A DNA stretch of 64,000 bases from Nocardia rhamnosiphila NBRC 108938 (lineage in GTDB: Bacteria; Actinomycetota; Actinomycetes; Mycobacteriales; Mycobacteriaceae): assembly GCF_000720425.1 (NCBI RefSeq), contig NZ_JOAJ01000012.1, positions 1 through 64,000 on the forward strand. The letters run 5' to 3'. The notes below the pieces were generated by a model. The model had not been told where the DNA came from, did not search any database, and saw only the letters and a list, made by a program, of their open reading frames with translations. Shown here piece after piece: positions 7,698 to 15,533 of this stretch; positions within the stretch are counted from its first letter, which is position 1, and each line of letters opens with the position of its first letter. A program made the translations under genes and the position numbers.

Positions 7698-9449
7698 TCA
7701 GCGCGGCGCCCGCAGCATCCGGCCCGCCGCGTCGACAGCAGGACCGGAACTACCCGCATCGGCGACGAACACCGCGAAGGCCAGATCGTCCTGGATTCCG
7801 ATGAACCAGCCGTGCGCGCTGCTGTTGTCACCGTATTCCGCGGTGCCGGTCTTCCCCAGCAGATTCGGTATATCGGTCAGCCGGGTGGCGGTGCCCGCGG
7901 TGACGGTTTCCCGCATCATGGTTTTCAGATCGCCGGTCACCGCGGCGGGCAGCGGCTGCGGGGTCCGGTCCGGTACGCCCGGCGAACCGGTCACCAGTAC
8001 CGGAGCGGGCGCGCTCCCGTGTGCGACGGACGCGGCGACCAGCGCCATACCGAACGGTGAGGCCGTCACCTGGCCCTGGCCGATACTGGCCTCCACCCGC
8101 TCCGCCGGACTCTGCGCGACCGGAACGCTGCCGGTCACCGTGGTCAGCCCGGGCGTCACGTAGTCCACCCCGAGACCGAGCCGCTCGGCGGCGGTCCGCA
8201 GCGCGTCCGGAGGCAGCGTGACGGCGAGCCCGGCCATGGTGGTGTTGCAGGAGTGCGCGAACGCGGTATGCAGCGGGACCTGTCCCAGGTCGAAACTGTC
8301 GTCGTTGGGTATGCGGCGACCCTCGATATCGGCGACGCCGGGACAGGGCAGCACGGTGTCGGGGGTGGCGCGTCCCGCGTCCAGCACCGCGGCGGCGGTG
8401 ACCGTCTTGAAGGTCGAGCCCGGCGGATACAGACCGGTGAGCGCTATCGCCCCCGCGCCGTCGGCGGCGGCATTCTGCCCGACCGCCAGGATCTCGCCGG
8501 TCGAGGGTCGTACCGCGACGATCGCCGCGGGGGTGCCGATCGGGTCCAGCGCGGTTTCCGCCGCCCGTTGCAGCCCGATATCGATAGTGGACCGGATATC
8601 GGCGGTGGGTCGCGGATCCGCGCCGGCGATACGCACCGTGCCGTCCGCGGTCTGCGCGCGCACCGCCCAGCCGGCGGCGTCGTCGGCCTGCTGCTGCCAG
8701 AGTTCGCTCAGCCCCGACAAGGTCGGGGCCGATATCGCCTTGTCGGTGGTCAGCAGCCGCGTCTGCGGGGCGAGAGTCACCCCGCGGACAGCGGTCAACG
8801 CGTCCCGCACCGGTGCGATATCGGCTTCGCGGAGGCTTATCGCCGTCACCGGTTTGCCCTGCGCGGCAGCCAGTTCGGCATCCAGGGAGGCCGGCGTGAT
8901 CCCAGGGGCGAGCGGAGCGAGCAGGGCCGCCGCGGCGGCGGTATCGGCGCCCGGCGACAACTGGACGAGCGTCACCACCTGCTCGGTCATGAGCTCACCG
9001 CCCCCGGCGTCCAGGACCCGGGCGGGCTGCGGGTACACCGGTGCGTAGCTCAGCGGCCCGGTATCGAGCCCCGGCGCGACGGTGGCCGGGTTCCAGTGCA
9101 CCTTCCAGCCGTCGTCGGTCTCGCCGGCGGTCCCGGTGGTCGTGTACTTCCATTCTTTGCCGCCGTCGGCCCCGAGTTTCCAGGTCGCTTCGAGGGTGAA
9201 GGTGTCCTCGTGCACCCCGGCGACCGCGAAGGTCGCCTCCTTGCCCAATCCGTCGTAGAGGGAGCCGAGCGTTTCACCGGCCTGCGCCGGATCATCGGTG
9301 AGCGCCGCGGCCACAGCGAGATCGTCGCTGTTCAGCGCCTCGGTGAAACGTTCGGCGACGGTGTCCGGCTCGGGCGGCGCGGAGGAGCAACCGGCCAGCG
9401 CCAGACCCAGGGCGGCCATGAGGACGACGAGTTTCCGATCGATGCGCAC
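7698..9449 (-). CDS. Penicillin-binding lipoprotein (Rv2864c/PbpA-like transpeptidase)
   Basis: A 583-residue cell-wall transpeptidase anchored by lipid. The GTG at 9449 gives a clean type II signal peptide with lipobox LALAGC (Cys21). An NTF2-like domain covers about 30-130, a dimerisation segment 130-280, and the transpeptidase domain 285-583. Active-site motifs are S345-T-F-K348, S400-C-N402 and K533-T-G535, all intact. Similarity to M. tuberculosis Rv2864c is extensive by memory, including the AGPLYPPGSTFK-like context and the conserved HGWFIG C-terminal region. It acts outside the membrane on peptidoglycan stem peptides and is a beta-lactam target. Convergent with the aminotransferase gene. 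Confidence 0.93.
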   Translation of the reverse strand: MRIDRKLVVLMAALGLALAGCSSAPPEPDTVAERFTEALNSDDLAVAAALTDDPAQAGETLGSLYDGLGKEATFAVAGVHEDTFTLEATWKLGADGGKEWKYTTTGTAGETDDGWKVHWNPATVAPGLDTGPLSYAPVYPQPARVLDAGGGELMTEQVVTLVQLSPGADTAAAAALLAPLAPGITPASLDAELAAAQGKPVTAISLREADIAPVRDALTAVRGVTLAPQTRLLTTDKAISAPTLSGLSELWQQQADDAAGWAVRAQTADGTVRIAGADPRPTADIRSTIDIGLQRAAETALDPIGTPAAIVAVRPSTGEILAVGQNAAADGAGAIALTGLYPPGSTFKTVTAAAVLDAGRATPDTVLPCPGVADIEGRRIPNDDSFDLGQVPLHTAFAHSCNTTMAGLAVTLPPDALRTAAERLGLGVDYVTPGLTTVTGSVPVAQSPAERVEASIGQGQVTASPFGMALVAASVAHGSAPAPVLVTGSPGVPDRTPQPLPAAVTGDLKTMMRETVTAGTATRLTDIPNLLGKTGTAEYGDNSSAHGWFIGIQDDLAFAVFVADAGSSGPAVDAAGRMLRAPR

Positions 9450-9591
9450 CGTTTCGACTGTATCGACCGGACGCGCGGCGGACGCGGATGGTCCACCTTC
9501 CGGTGTTGCGGATCGCATCGCCGGACCCGACCACGACCGTGCCCGGGCAAACCGGTTGCCCGCTACGCACCGGTGCCGAGATGATGGCGAG

Positions 9592-10164
9592 GTGAGTACC
9601 GCCGACCCGCCCGCACTGGCCCCCGGAATCGTTCCACCGCAGCGGATCGACCTCGGTGACCTCGTGGTACGGCGCTGGGAAACCGGAGATCTGACAGCCC
9701 AGTGCGAGGCGATCAACGCCTCGTTCGACCATCTCCATCCCTGGATGCCGTGGCTGCCCACGCCGCGCACCCTGGAGGAACAGCGAGTCTTCAACGATAT
9801 CGCCGCCACCGGATGGCCGTCGGCCGACGGCGATTTCGGCTACGGCATCTTCGATACCGAAGGCACTCTGCTCGGCGCGGTAGGACTGCACGATCGAGTG
9901 GGACCCGCGGCCCTGGAGATCGGCTACTGGTGCCATATCGCGTATACCGGCCGGGGGATCATCACCCGCGCGGTCGCCGCGCTCACCGATGCCGCACTGC
10001 GGCTGCCCGGTATCGAGCAGGTACAGATCCGCTGCGACGCCGCCAACGAGCGCAGCGCCGCCGTACCCCGCCGCCTGGGCTACCGGCTGGACCGGACCGA
10101 GGTGCGCGAAGTGAGCGCACCGGCCGAAACCGGGCACGGGCTGGTGTTCGTTACGGGCGGTTGA
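9592..10164 (+). CDS. GNAT-family N-acetyltransferase
   Basis: A 190-residue acetyltransferase of the RimJ/RimL type. The N-terminal beta strand RIDLGDLVVRRWETGD is followed by a two-helix cap. The acetyl-CoA motif is YTGRGIITRAV, a slightly degenerate Q/RxxGxG/A loop, and ANERSAAVPRRLGY is the standard helix-strand C-terminal motif of this subfamily. It may acetylate ribosomal-protein N-termini or small amines; the acceptor is unknown. The GTG start at 9592 follows GATGGCGAG. It is divergent from the penicillin-binding protein gene. Confidence 0.87.
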   Translation: MSTADPPALAPGIVPPQRIDLGDLVVRRWETGDLTAQCEAINASFDHLHPWMPWLPTPRTLEEQRVFNDIAATGWPSADGDFGYGIFDTEGTLLGAVGLHDRVGPAALEIGYWCHIAYTGRGIITRAVAALTDAALRLPGIEQVQIRCDAANERSAAVPRRLGYRLDRTEVREVSAPAETGHGLVFVTGG

Positions 10165-10180
10165 TCCGCGACCGGCCCGG

Positions 10181-10510
10181 TTACCGCGTCAGCGTGCGGG
10201 CGAACAGTTCGCGCAGTTCGCGAAAGTGCCGTTCCGCGCCCGCCTCCTGGTAGGCCGCGGTATCGGCCATGGTGTAGCCGTGTACCGCGTCCGGGTATAC
10301 GGCAGTGCGGTGGTCGAGGCCGGCGTCTCGCAGCGCCGTGTCGAACACGGCGATCTGTTCGGGAGTGTTCGAGCCGTCGTTGTCGGCGTGTCCGGCCAGT
10401 ACCGCCGCCCGGATGCCGGCGACCTCGAGATGCGGGCTGTCCGGTTCGTCGATGACTATTCCGCCGGCTTCGGCGGATCCACCGGGCATTTCGATCTCGA
10501 CTGTCGGCAC
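10181..10510 (-). pseudogene. Internally deleted dienelactone hydrolase remnant
   Basis: A 109-codon open frame. The first 17 residues, PTVEIEMPGGSAEAGGIV, look like the start of a dienelactone hydrolase. The sequence then jumps to the C-terminal third of that family: an AAVLAGHADND segment with the catalytic Asp, and PDAVHGYTMADTAAYQEAGAERHF with the catalytic His. The central region of roughly 120 residues with the nucleophilic Cys is missing, while the frame is kept. Family members are normally about 230-250 residues. The product cannot be a normal hydrolase; it may be a dead gene or a folded fragment. Confidence 0.7.
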
Positions 10511-10570
10511 GATCGTGACCCTACCCAACATTTTCCGGCGAGCAGCGCGGCGCCCTCGCGCGGCAACGAA

Positions 10571-11089
10571 TCAGGCCCGCAGTTCCTTCGCCGTGCCGAG
10601 CAGCAGCTCGACCGCGTGATCGACCACCTGGTCCAGGATTTCGGCGGGTTCGCCCTCGAACAGCCGGAACGAGGCGGTGACCCGACCCTCGACCGCGACA
10701 GCGAACCACACCGACCCCGGCTCCTGCCCGTCCTGCGGGTCGGGGCCACCGGCACCGGTCACTCCGACGGACAGTGTCGCGTCGAACAGCGTTCGCACCC
10801 CTTCGGCCATCGCCCGGGCCGACGGCTCGGAGACCACCGGCCCCTCCGGTACGCCGAGCACCCGGTGCTTCACCTCCCGGCTGTAGGCCACCACCGCGCC
10901 GCGGAACCACTCCCCCGAATTGCTCGCCGCGCCCAGCGCCGCCGCGAGCTGGCCGGAGGTCAGCGATTCCGCCACCGCCACCTGGAGACCCGTACGCTCG
11001 GCGATGGCAGCCAACTCCTCGGCGCGGTCATGGGCTCGCCCCAGTACAGCCGGCACAAGTACTCCTTCGGATTCGGATTCCGTCGACAT
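10571..11089 (-). CDS. cinA: CinA-family protein (nicotinamide-nucleotide amidase domain)
   Basis: A 172-residue stand-alone CinA C-terminal domain. The core motif AVAESLTSGQLAAALGAASNSGEWFRG-type segment (residues about 38-64) contains the catalytic Ser, and SVGVTGAGGPDPQDG-type residues near 120-133 are the second conserved loop. The family deamidates nicotinamide mononucleotide in NAD salvage. The N-terminal molybdopterin-binding-like domain of long CinA proteins is absent, as usual in many actinobacteria. The ATG at 11089 avoids a Cys-rich non-conserved extension. The gene is alone on its strand between the hydrolase remnant and DUF3556. Confidence 0.88.
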   Translation of the reverse strand: MSTESESEGVLVPAVLGRAHDRAEELAAIAERTGLQVAVAESLTSGQLAAALGAASNSGEWFRGAVVAYSREVKHRVLGVPEGPVVSEPSARAMAEGVRTLFDATLSVGVTGAGGPDPQDGQEPGSVWFAVAVEGRVTASFRLFEGEPAEILDQVVDHAVELLLGTAKELRA

Positions 11090-11326
11090 CAGTACCCCAC
11101 TTCCGCATGCCGTACCCCGCCGGTGACACCGCGAACAGTCCACGCGCCGCCCACCGCGATGCGCTGCCGTGCGGCCCAGGTCCGGGAACCGACCATTCCG
11201 TGCTGCAATACGCAGGACAGTTTAGACACGCGGGTACGCGGGCAGCCGACGGCGAATCCGCCGGGCGGGCCACCACCACCACCGCGCGCGACTTCGCCGA
11301 CCCGCCCCGAGGCAACACAACCCCCG

Positions 11327-13075
11327 TCAGGGCCGGCGATCCGGGTACACCGGGACATCGTCGTCCCACGGCTGGCGCACGACCATATCGGCGACCCGCA
11401 CCGAACCGCTCTCGAATTCTCCGGTCGCGGCGTCCACGAGCCGGTAACGCTGGGTCTGCCGATGGATCGGCTGCGCGTCCAGCAGCACCACCCGGACTTC
11501 CCCCGGCTCGAACCCGCAGCGCTGCTGCAGGGCGGCGATCAGTTGCTCGCTGTGCAGATGACCGTCGCCGAAGTTCCAGCCGAGCGCGGTGGAGCAGATG
11601 CGCTCCCCGTCGGTCAGGACGTAGTCGGCCTCGTCGTGACCGGCCATCGCGCGATGGGCGAGCGTGAACAGCGCCTTGCCGTGGGTGTTGAAGGCCCGGA
11701 AGGCGTAGCCGAGATACAGCGGGATCTGCGCGGCCTCCGGGCTGCCGTAGAACCGTTGCAACTGCGCGGCGGGCATGGTCGCGACGGCGACGATGCCCGC
11801 CCGGATCTTCGCGTCGGCCGAGGGCCGGATACACCAGAGCGTGGTATCCCAGTTGCCCGCGTAATAGCGCATCCCGGGCAGGAACGACACCTTGCGCGGG
11901 AACAGGTTCCCCAGGGTGACCACTCCGGCGAGAACGATCAGCAGCAGCACCAACGGCACCGGGTTGCCGACCGCGGAGAGGCCCACCTCGGCGTGTGCGA
12001 CGAACAGGGTCAGCACACCGAATATCATGAAGACGTTCCACTCCAAGGGGACGCCCATCGGTATCGCGGTGAGGATCACCAGGTGGAAGCCGATCAGCGC
12101 AGTGGCGGCGACGGCCGTGGGCCAGCCGCCGTGCGCGAAGAAAAGCACCAGCGGCGCACCCATTTCGACCGCGGTACCGCCGTGGGCGAACCACCGCGAC
12201 AACCGTCCCGGCCGCAGATCGTCGGGAAAACGTTCGAAGAACAGCCGTTTGAGGGCCCGGGGCCGCACCACCGGACTGTTCGACATCATGGTCGACACCA
12301 CGAACGGGAAATGCTTGTTCAGCTTCGAGACCGCCGCGCCGATCCAGATGACGACGAAAACGATCTTGGCGCCGACGATCAGGTCCGCGCCGCCGAAGAG
12401 GAACGTGACCGCAAGCGCCGCGTACACCTCACCCCGCGCCGCCAGGAAGATGGTCTTGTCGCGTAGTCCCAGCACGGCGAGCACACCGAGTATCGCCGCG
12501 ATCTGCCAGACCGGCAGGACACCCACGCTCGTCCCGAGCGCCGCGTCGGGTCCGGTCCCGTTCGACACCAGCGCCACCAGCAGCATGATCAACAGCGCCG
12601 CGTACAACACCACTTCGAACAGCGTGCGGCGGGTGCCCCGGGTACCCGGCACCCGATCCGGCCAGGGTGGCAGCCGGATGGTCCCCGGACGCAACCAATA
12701 CAGGATCGATCCCATGGGCGGGAAGAACCGGTTGTTCAGCGGACCGAACCCGCAACCCAGCCCGACCACCTCGAACAACATGGTGAACAGCACGACCTTC
12801 TGGAAGACGATCGGCTCCGACCACCAGGTACCGACCGCGGTGAACCCGTCGATACCTTCGGTCGTCAGGGCGAACAACCACCCGCCGAGCAGGTAGAGGC
12901 CGATTTTGACGACGTAGAGCAGGTGCAGCGGCACCGGTGTACCGAAACCGACCTCGGCCCAGTGCCGCGCCATCGGCCGGAGTTTCTCCGCCCGGGTACC
13001 CCTGCTCCATTCGTCGAAATCGACCACCGGCAGGCTCGGCCGGAGGATGCCGAACAACCGATCTGTTCCGCCCAC
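11327..13075 (-). CDS. DUF3556 transmembrane protein
   Basis: About 582 residues from a GTG at 13075, giving the start GGTDRLFGILRPSLPVVDFDEW, which fits the mycobacterial DUF3556 family (several hundred residues, many membrane spans). Roughly ten hydrophobic segments occupy 45-410, interrupted by conserved polar loops such as GAAVSKLNKHFPFVVSTMM. A soluble C-terminal domain (about 430-582) contains YAGNWDTTLWCIRP and an HGKALFTLAHRAM segment. The function is not established. The start is uncertain: an in-frame GTG about 17 codons upstream is also possible. It is divergent from the carotenoid regulator gene across a 363-base gap. Confidence 0.83.
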   Translation of the reverse strand: MGGTDRLFGILRPSLPVVDFDEWSRGTRAEKLRPMARHWAEVGFGTPVPLHLLYVVKIGLYLLGGWLFALTTEGIDGFTAVGTWWSEPIVFQKVVLFTMLFEVVGLGCGFGPLNNRFFPPMGSILYWLRPGTIRLPPWPDRVPGTRGTRRTLFEVVLYAALLIMLLVALVSNGTGPDAALGTSVGVLPVWQIAAILGVLAVLGLRDKTIFLAARGEVYAALAVTFLFGGADLIVGAKIVFVVIWIGAAVSKLNKHFPFVVSTMMSNSPVVRPRALKRLFFERFPDDLRPGRLSRWFAHGGTAVEMGAPLVLFFAHGGWPTAVAATALIGFHLVILTAIPMGVPLEWNVFMIFGVLTLFVAHAEVGLSAVGNPVPLVLLLIVLAGVVTLGNLFPRKVSFLPGMRYYAGNWDTTLWCIRPSADAKIRAGIVAVATMPAAQLQRFYGSPEAAQIPLYLGYAFRAFNTHGKALFTLAHRAMAGHDEADYVLTDGERICSTALGWNFGDGHLHSEQLIAALQQRCGFEPGEVRVVLLDAQPIHRQTQRYRLVDAATGEFESGSVRVADMVVRQPWDDDVPVYPDRRP

Positions 13076-13350
13076 TACGCTCTCGTTCCTACGCCGTTCG
13101 ATCAGTGCAGAGAACACCTCCGGTAGCGGATGCGCGTTTCCTCGGATGCTCTCTCGTCGCGCGGAGACCACCGTCCCCGGACGCCGTGACGGACGGGAGT
13201 CACCCTCGTGACGAACCGGCCGACGACCGAGATCATCGCACCTCCGCTGCCCCCACCGAGTGAAAATCGGCGGGCTCACGACAGGCGATTCGCGGGCGGG
13301 CCCGGCTCGGTTGCCGACGATCGGATCGTGCGGCGGCCTGCCATTGCCAG

Positions 13351-13372
13351 GTGAATCGATTTCGCATCATTA
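13351..13372 (+). promoter_or_regulatory. Candidate LitR operator repeats in its own promoter region
   Basis: Two tandem 11-base units, GTGAATCGATT and TCGCATCATTA, share the pattern G-n-A-T-C at an 11-base step. The same core in near-perfect form (ACGCATCG twice, 11 bases apart) lies just upstream of crtE. A possible promoter overlaps them (TTGCCA near 13344 and CATTAG near 13368). CarH-type regulators are known to bind direct repeats with 11-base spacing, so autoregulation is inferred. Confidence 0.4.
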
Positions 13373-13438
13373 GACGAGTAGCGTGAAGACTCACAGGCAC
13401 CCGAGAGGAGGCACAGCCAGCTGTCCGGCGCGGGAAAG

Positions 13439-14326
13439 GTGTATGCGGCCGTGCGCGAGACCGACCCGACAGATGATTCGGCGATCGGGTTCACCGTCGG
13501 TACGGTGGCCCAGGCCCTGGACATTCCGGTGGCGACCCTGCGCAGCTGGAACCAGCGCTACGGTCTGGGACCTCCCCGCCGCAACCCGGGTGAGCACCGG
13601 TACTACACGCCGAGCGACGTGGCGGTGCTGGGCCGCATGGTCGATCTCGTCCGCGCCGGCGTCGCCCCCGTCGCCGCCGCGAAGGCCGCGCGCTCAGCGG
13701 CCGAGCCGGCGCCCACGTTCGGCGATATGGGACCCGCCCTGGCGGCCGCCGACCGGCTCGACGCCGCGGAACTCCTGGCGATCTGCACCGCCCATCTCGC
13801 GCATTTCGGCGTGGTGAGCACCTGGAACCGGTTGTGCCGCCCGGTATTCGCCGACATCGTCGACCGGCAGACCGGCGAATCGGGGTTGGTCGAGGTGGAA
13901 CATGTCCTGTCCTGGGCCGTCACCACCGCACTGCATCGGGCGGTGCCGCCCATCCGGTACACGGCCGGGCGTGCCCCGGTACTGCTGGCCTGCACCGCCG
14001 GCGAGAACCATGTCCTCCCGCTGGAAGTACTACGGGCCGCCCTGACCGAAGCCGGCATACCGGCCCTGCTGCTCGGCGCCGCGCTCCCCGCCGAGGCACT
14101 GGCCGCAGCGATCGCCCGGCAGCCGCGCGAGCCGGTGGTGGCGCTGTGGTCGCAGACGGAGCGGACGGCGGCACCGGCCCCGATCCCGCCGGGGTGCCGG
14201 ACACCTGCCCGCCTGCTCTTGGCCGGGCCCGGATGGCCGGGGACCGCCGCATTCCCCGGTGCCCGCCGGGTCGACTCGCTCGAGGACGCGCTCGGCGACA
14301 TCGTCCGGTCGGTGCACATTATTTGA
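13439..14326 (+). CDS. litR: MerR-family regulator with cobalamin-binding-like domain (LitR/CarH type)
   Basis: A 295-residue regulator directly upstream of crtE-crtI-crtB. A MerR-type winged helix covers about 17-85 (TVGTVAQALDIPVATLRSWNQRYGL). A helical bundle follows at 95-175, with V-E-V-E154-H155, the conserved Glu-His of adenosylcobalamin-binding CarH/LitR proteins. The Rossmann-like B12 domain covers 178-290, with TAGENH191 supplying the probable lower axial His. The Trp that normally lies nine residues before the Glu-His pair is Gln144 here, an odd change. Known relatives repress carotenoid genes in the dark and release DNA on light. GTG starts at 13439 and 13451 are both possible. 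Confidence 0.82.
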   Translation: MYAAVRETDPTDDSAIGFTVGTVAQALDIPVATLRSWNQRYGLGPPRRNPGEHRYYTPSDVAVLGRMVDLVRAGVAPVAAAKAARSAAEPAPTFGDMGPALAAADRLDAAELLAICTAHLAHFGVVSTWNRLCRPVFADIVDRQTGESGLVEVEHVLSWAVTTALHRAVPPIRYTAGRAPVLLACTAGENHVLPLEVLRAALTEAGIPALLLGAALPAEALAAAIARQPREPVVALWSQTERTAAPAPIPPGCRTPARLLLAGPGWPGTAAFPGARRVDSLEDALGDIVRSVHII

Positions 14327-14328
14327 AC

Positions 14329-14347
14329 ACGCATCGTTTACGCATCG
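14329..14347 (+). promoter_or_regulatory. Direct-repeat operator upstream of crtE
   Basis: The octamer ACGCATCG occurs at 14329-14336 and again at 14340-14347, an exact direct repeat with 11-base periodicity. A TTGAAC hexamer overlaps it at 14323-14328 and TACGAT follows at 14357. The stop codon of the regulator gene lies immediately upstream. The arrangement matches the direct-repeat operators of CarH-type repressors, so it is the likely site where the adjacent LitR-like protein controls the crt genes. Confidence 0.6.
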
Positions 14348-14403
14348 AAAAGGGTCTACGATGGGATGTGACCCGCACCATGCAATGGAGTCGAGGAGCT
14401 GTG

Positions 14404-15522
14404 ATGGACACACAGATCGTGGGATCCCGGCGCACAGAGCCCACCAGGACCCACGGTACGGCCGGGCTACCCCAGCAGACGACTGCCGAGTGGCAGCAGA
14501 CGGTCCGCGCTCGGGTGCTGGCCGAGCTGGCCGAGTTCGTGCAGCAGAGATCCGTCGAGTCGGCCGTACGGCCGGCGGTGCAGCATGTGTTGTGGCAATA
14601 CGTCGGCGGCGGCAAGTGCGTGCGGTCGGCCTTCATGTACGCGGGATGGTTGTGCGGCGCCACCGAAGCCGACACAGCATTGCGGGCCAGCGCGGCACTG
14701 GAACTGTTGCACGCGTTCGCGCTGCTCCAGGACGACGTAATGGACGAGTCCGCCCGGCGCCGGGGTGAACCGACCGCGCACCGGCGGCTCGCCGACCGGC
14801 ACCAGCGGAACGGACTGCCCGGTTGCCCGCGCCGCTTCGGCGAATCCGCGGCCACGCTGCTCGGTGACATATGTCTGATCTGGGCCGAGCAGATGCTGCG
14901 CGAGAGCGGAATGGACGAGTCCGCGTTGGCGCGGGTCCGGCCCCATTACGACCGCATGCGAATCGAGCTGGCCATGGGTCAGTTCGCCGATCTGAGCAAC
15001 GATATCCGCAGCACACCCACCCTGGACGGCGTGCTGGCGATCGCACGCGCCAAATCCGGCGACTACACCGTGAAATGGCCCCTCGTCCTGGGGGCGGCGA
15101 TGGCGGACTGCGACCGGCACGTGACGGTCGCGCTGTCCGACTATGGACGGTCGATCGGCGAAGCCTTCCAGCTACGCGATGACATCCTCGGCGTCTACGG
15201 CCTTCCGGAAGTCACCGGAAAACCCGATAACGACATCGCCCAGCACAAGGCGTCCACCCTGATCGTGGCGGCAATGGAAATGGCCGGCTCGCGCCTGCAT
15301 CGCGAACTGTACAGCCTGCTGCAGGCGCCGACGCTCGGCATATCCGAGGTTGCCCGGGTCCGCGCCCTGATCACGGCCACCGGCGCTCCGGCGCGCATCG
15401 AGGCGATGATCGACAACCGGGTCACCGAGGCCCGCCACGCGCTGGCCGCCGCGCCGCTGGCCGACGACCGGCGCCAACTACTGGACGGCATGGCCGCCCG
15501 GTGTACCGTCCGCGAATTCTGA
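14404..15522 (+). CDS. crtE: Geranylgeranyl diphosphate synthase
   Basis: A 372-residue trans-isoprenyl diphosphate synthase. Motifs are GGGKCVRSAF (the GGKRxRP position, with Cys in place of Arg), first aspartate-rich LLQDDVMDESARRRG, and second FQLRDDILGVYG, where the last Asp is Gly as in many actinobacterial CrtE proteins. A Phe lies five residues before the first aspartate motif, a feature linked to a C20 product limit. It condenses IPP units to GGPP, the substrate of CrtB. The ATG at 14404 follows GAGGAGCT. It begins 77 bases after litR and 11 bases before crtI. Confidence 0.92.
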   Translation: MDTQIVGSRRTEPTRTHGTAGLPQQTTAEWQQTVRARVLAELAEFVQQRSVESAVRPAVQHVLWQYVGGGKCVRSAFMYAGWLCGATEADTALRASAALELLHAFALLQDDVMDESARRRGEPTAHRRLADRHQRNGLPGCPRRFGESAATLLGDICLIWAEQMLRESGMDESALARVRPHYDRMRIELAMGQFADLSNDIRSTPTLDGVLAIARAKSGDYTVKWPLVLGAAMADCDRHVTVALSDYGRSIGEAFQLRDDILGVYGLPEVTGKPDNDIAQHKASTLIVAAMEMAGSRLHRELYSLLQAPTLGISEVARVRALITATGAPARIEAMIDNRVTEARHALAAAPLADDRRQLLDGMAARCTVREF

Positions 15523-15533
15523 GAGGAGAGACG

